Positions 61,501-64,000 of a DNA stretch of 64,000 nucleotides are shown piece by piece. The position numbers were made by a program, and so were the translations under genes. The first letter of the stretch is position 1. Each line of letters starts with the position of its first letter. The notes under the pieces were generated by a model. It ran no database searches, was not told the DNA's origin, and worked only from the letters and a program-made list of their open reading frames with translations. This stretch comes from Vicugna pacos (Eukaryota > Chordata > Mammalia > Artiodactyla > Camelidae), in NCBI RefSeq assembly GCF_048564905.1, contig NW_027328743.1:1116001-1180000 (forward strand), read 5' to 3'.

Positions 61501-63363
61501 GTTCTTGTATTCTGAGTGTGGGATGTTCCTCAAACTGACAGCAGCACCTGGATTCCATTAGTATCCCTTAGCTTCTGTTCCCTGAGTGTTCATTTAGGCC
61601 AGGCCATGAGGGAAAGCTGGGGGTTGGGCTTGGAGGCCACGTAGCAGTGAGTGCGCCCTGATTCATTGAGGAAGTACTTAGAGGACTTCTCCCTAAAGGG
61701 AACACCTTTTCCTGCATTCATCTGGGTGCAGTGGGGCTGCACATCTCTCCCACACCTAAGAATGTGTTCTGGAATTCTGAGTGCAGGGAAGTTCCTCCAA
61801 CTGACAGCAGCGCCTGGGTTCTAATTGAATCCCTTTGCTTGTCTTCCCTGATGGAAAGCCTAGGCGGGAGTGCGAGGGAAAGTGTGGTTTGGGCTCCAAA
61901 ACCAAGTATTTGCGATGACCTCTCTATGGTTTGTGGAGGTGTTTAAACTACATCCCTAACCTGGGAACACCTGTGCCCCCATAAAGATCCGTGGAGTCTG
62001 TTTCCACACCTCCAGCACACACACGAACACTTGCACAGTTATCCTGAGAGTGGGCAGCCTCCTCCAACTGAGAGCAGGGCCTTGGTTATTATAAAATCGC
62101 TTAACTTGTCTACCCTGTTTGTTTGCCTGATACGGAGTGCTGGGGAAAGGGTGGGTTGGGCTCTAAATCCAAGTATTAGCGAGTGCTTCTCCATGGGATT
62201 TGGAGGTTATTAACCAAAAGCCCACAACATGGGAATACCTGTGCTCCTTGAATAAAGCGTGGACTCTGTATCCCCACCACCAGAACACACATGAAGAAGT
62301 TTTCTGCTATCCTGAGTGTGGGCTGGCAATTTCAGGTGACAGAAGCGGCTGGGTTCTAATAGAATCCCTTAGCTTGTAATCCCTGAGTGTTTCCCTAGGA
62401 CTGACTCTGAGAGAAACCTGGGGGTTGGGCTTTGAGGCCAAATAGTAGCGAGTGTCCCCGATGGACTGAGGAAGTATTTAGATGAATTCTCCATAAAGGG
62501 AAACACCTGAGCACCCATTCATCTGCGTGGAGTGGGGCTTCAAATCTCCCCACCACACAAGGTTGGGTTCCAGTATCCTGAGGGTGGGGTAGTTCCTCCA
62601 ACTGACATCAGCGTCTTGGTTTGAATAGAATCCCTTTGCTTGTCTTCCCTGATGGTTTGCCTAGGCCAGTGTGTGGTTGAAAGTGGGATTTGGGATCTAA
62701 AACTAAGTATTAGCGTGTGCCTCTCCATGGGTAGTGGAGATGTTTAAACTACAACCCACAACTTGGGAATTACTGTGACCCCTGAAAAATGCGTGTGCTA
62801 TGTTTCCCCACGTCCAGCACACACAGGAAGAAGTGTTCTGGGGTTCTGAGAGTGGGGAGGTTCCTCCAACAGACAGCAGCACCTGGGTTGTAATAGAATC
62901 CCTTAGCTTGACTTCCCTAAGTGTTTTCCCAGGCCTAGCAGTAAGCGATGGTGGGGGATGGGCTCTAAAGCCAAGTATTAGCGAGTGAATCTCTGTGGGT
63001 AGTGGAGGGTTTTAAACTACTTCCCCAACCTTGGAACACCTGTGCCCCATAAAGATGCGTGGAATCTGTTTCCCCACCTCCAGCACACACACGGAGACGT
63101 GCTCAGGTATCCTGATTGTGGGGAGGCTCCTCCAAATGACAGCAGCGCCTGGGTTCTAAAAGAATCCCTTAGCTTGTCTTCCCTGATGGCATGGCTAGGC
63201 TGGAGAGTGGGGGAAAGTGGGGGTTGGGCTCTAAACCAAGTATAAGCGAGAGCCTATCCATGGGATGTGGGTTTTTAATCTACAACCCACAACCATGGAA
63301 TAAATGTGCCCCCTGGAAGATGCTTTGACTGTTTCCCTACATCCAGCACACACACGAAGATGT
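61501..63363. repeat. HOR unit U34 (1863 bp)
   Basis: Same m1 deletion as U33. Private GTTCATTTAGGCC in m1 and GTGCGAGGGAAAG in m2; m3-m7 as U32. Confidence 0.97.
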
Positions 63364-64000
63364 GTTCTTGTATTCTGAGTGTGGGATGTTCCTCAAACTG
63401 CCAGCAGCACCTGGATTCCATTAGTATCCCTTAGCTTCTGTTCCCTGAGTGTTCTTTTAGGCCAGGCCATGAGGGAAAGCTGGGGGTTGGGCTTGGAGGC
63501 CACGTAGCAGTGAGTGCGCCCTGATTCATTGAGGAAGTACTTAGAGGACTTCTCCCTAAAGGGAACACCTTTTCCTGCATTCATCTGGGTGCAGTGGGGC
63601 TGCACATCTCTCCCACACCTAAGAATGTGTTCTGCAATTCTGAGTGCAGGGAAGTTCCTCCAACTGACAGCAGCGCCTGGGTTCTAATTGAATCCCTTTG
63701 CTTGTCTTCCCTGATGGAAAGCCTAGGCGGGAGTGCGGGGGAAAGTGTGGTTTGGGCTCCAAAACCAAGTATTTGCGATGACCTCTCTATGGTTTGTGGA
63801 GGTGTTTAAACTACATCCCTAACCTGGGAACACCTGTGCCCCCATAAAGATCCGTGGAGTCTGTTTCCACACCTCCAGCACACACACGAACACTTGCACA
63901 GTTATCCTGAGAGTGGGCAGCCTCCTCCAACTGAGAGCAGGGCCTTGGTTCTTATAAAATCGCTTAACTTGTCTACCCTGTTTGGTTGCCTGATACGGAG
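63364..64000. repeat. HOR unit U35, partial (first 637 bp)
   Basis: m1, m2 and the first part of m3, cut by the window edge. It matches U33 closely, including the m1 deletion and TCTGCAATTCTG. Confidence 0.97.

Larger units (their letters stand above)
1..64000. repeat. Tandem satellite array with a 7-monomer, 1864-bp higher-order repeat
   Basis: The whole window is one head-to-tail satellite array. A landmark string (ATCCCTT or a close variant) recurs every 263-268 bp, at 64, 330, 597, 865, 1131, 1399, 1665 and 1928 in the first unit. Seven successive monomers are clearly different from each other (roughly 70-80% alike by eye within a family), while monomers 1864 bp apart are nearly identical (about 98-99% by eye). 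This is the defining pattern of a higher-order repeat. There are 34 complete units and one partial unit, all in the same orientation, with no inserted LINE, SINE, LTR or DNA transposon and no inversion. Such homogeneity is typical of the actively exchanging core of centromeric or pericentromeric arrays; a macrosatellite elsewhere on a chromosome arm is the alternative. CpG is strongly depleted, which suggests a methylating vertebrate genome. The family is not one I recognise. Confidence 0.99.

Noticed and set aside
1-64000. CRISPR array
   Set aside because: The repeats are 266 bp and contiguous, with no short direct repeat separated by unique spacers.
1-64000. Embedded transposon or virus-derived element
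   Set aside because: Every stretch aligns to one of the seven monomers; no foreign segment, target-site duplication or poly(A) tail interrupts the array.

Overview
The window is a single, uninterrupted tandem satellite array. I see no gene, RNA gene, transposon or flanking unique sequence anywhere in the 64 kb, and both edges lie inside the array. Every copy has the same orientation. The repeat is hierarchical. A basic monomer of about 266 bp (263-268 bp) is arranged in a fixed series of seven distinct monomers, giving a higher-order repeat (HOR) of 1864 bp. There are 34 complete units (U1-U34, positions 1-63363) plus the first 637 bp of a 35th. Every complete unit is either 1864 bp (21 units) or 1863 bp (13 units).

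Within a unit the monomers fall into two families that differ mainly in their middle ~110 bp: type A (m1, m4) and type B (m2, m3, m5, m6, m7). The order is A-B-B-A-B-B-B. Marker sites in m1, m2 and m3 recur 801-802 bp later in m4, m5 and m6, so the unit looks like an old trimer A-B1-B2 that doubled and gained a seventh monomer. Each unit carries a canonical G-quadruplex motif in m3, a TATAAAA string 46 bp upstream of it, an AATAAA in m7, and the 8-bp palindromes GTTTAAAC and GCCTAGGC.

At a larger scale the units form a mosaic. Rare substitutions and 1-bp deletions are shared between units two apart (about 3.73 kb offsets, in four zones), one apart, or seven apart (13,044 bp offset). This is the expected footprint of unequal crossing-over and gene conversion. 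Between about 35 and 48 kb the units are all exactly 1864 bp and show no two-unit pattern.

The organism cannot be named from the sequence. Strong CpG depletion (five CpG in the 268 bp of monomer 5 of the first unit, with about half G+C), a long HOR and absence of insertions fit the core of a centromeric or pericentromeric satellite of a methylating vertebrate, most likely a mammal. That is inference. I do not recognise the monomer as alpha, beta or gamma satellite or any other named family. The many 60-124 residue open frames on both strands are by-products of the repeat, not genes.
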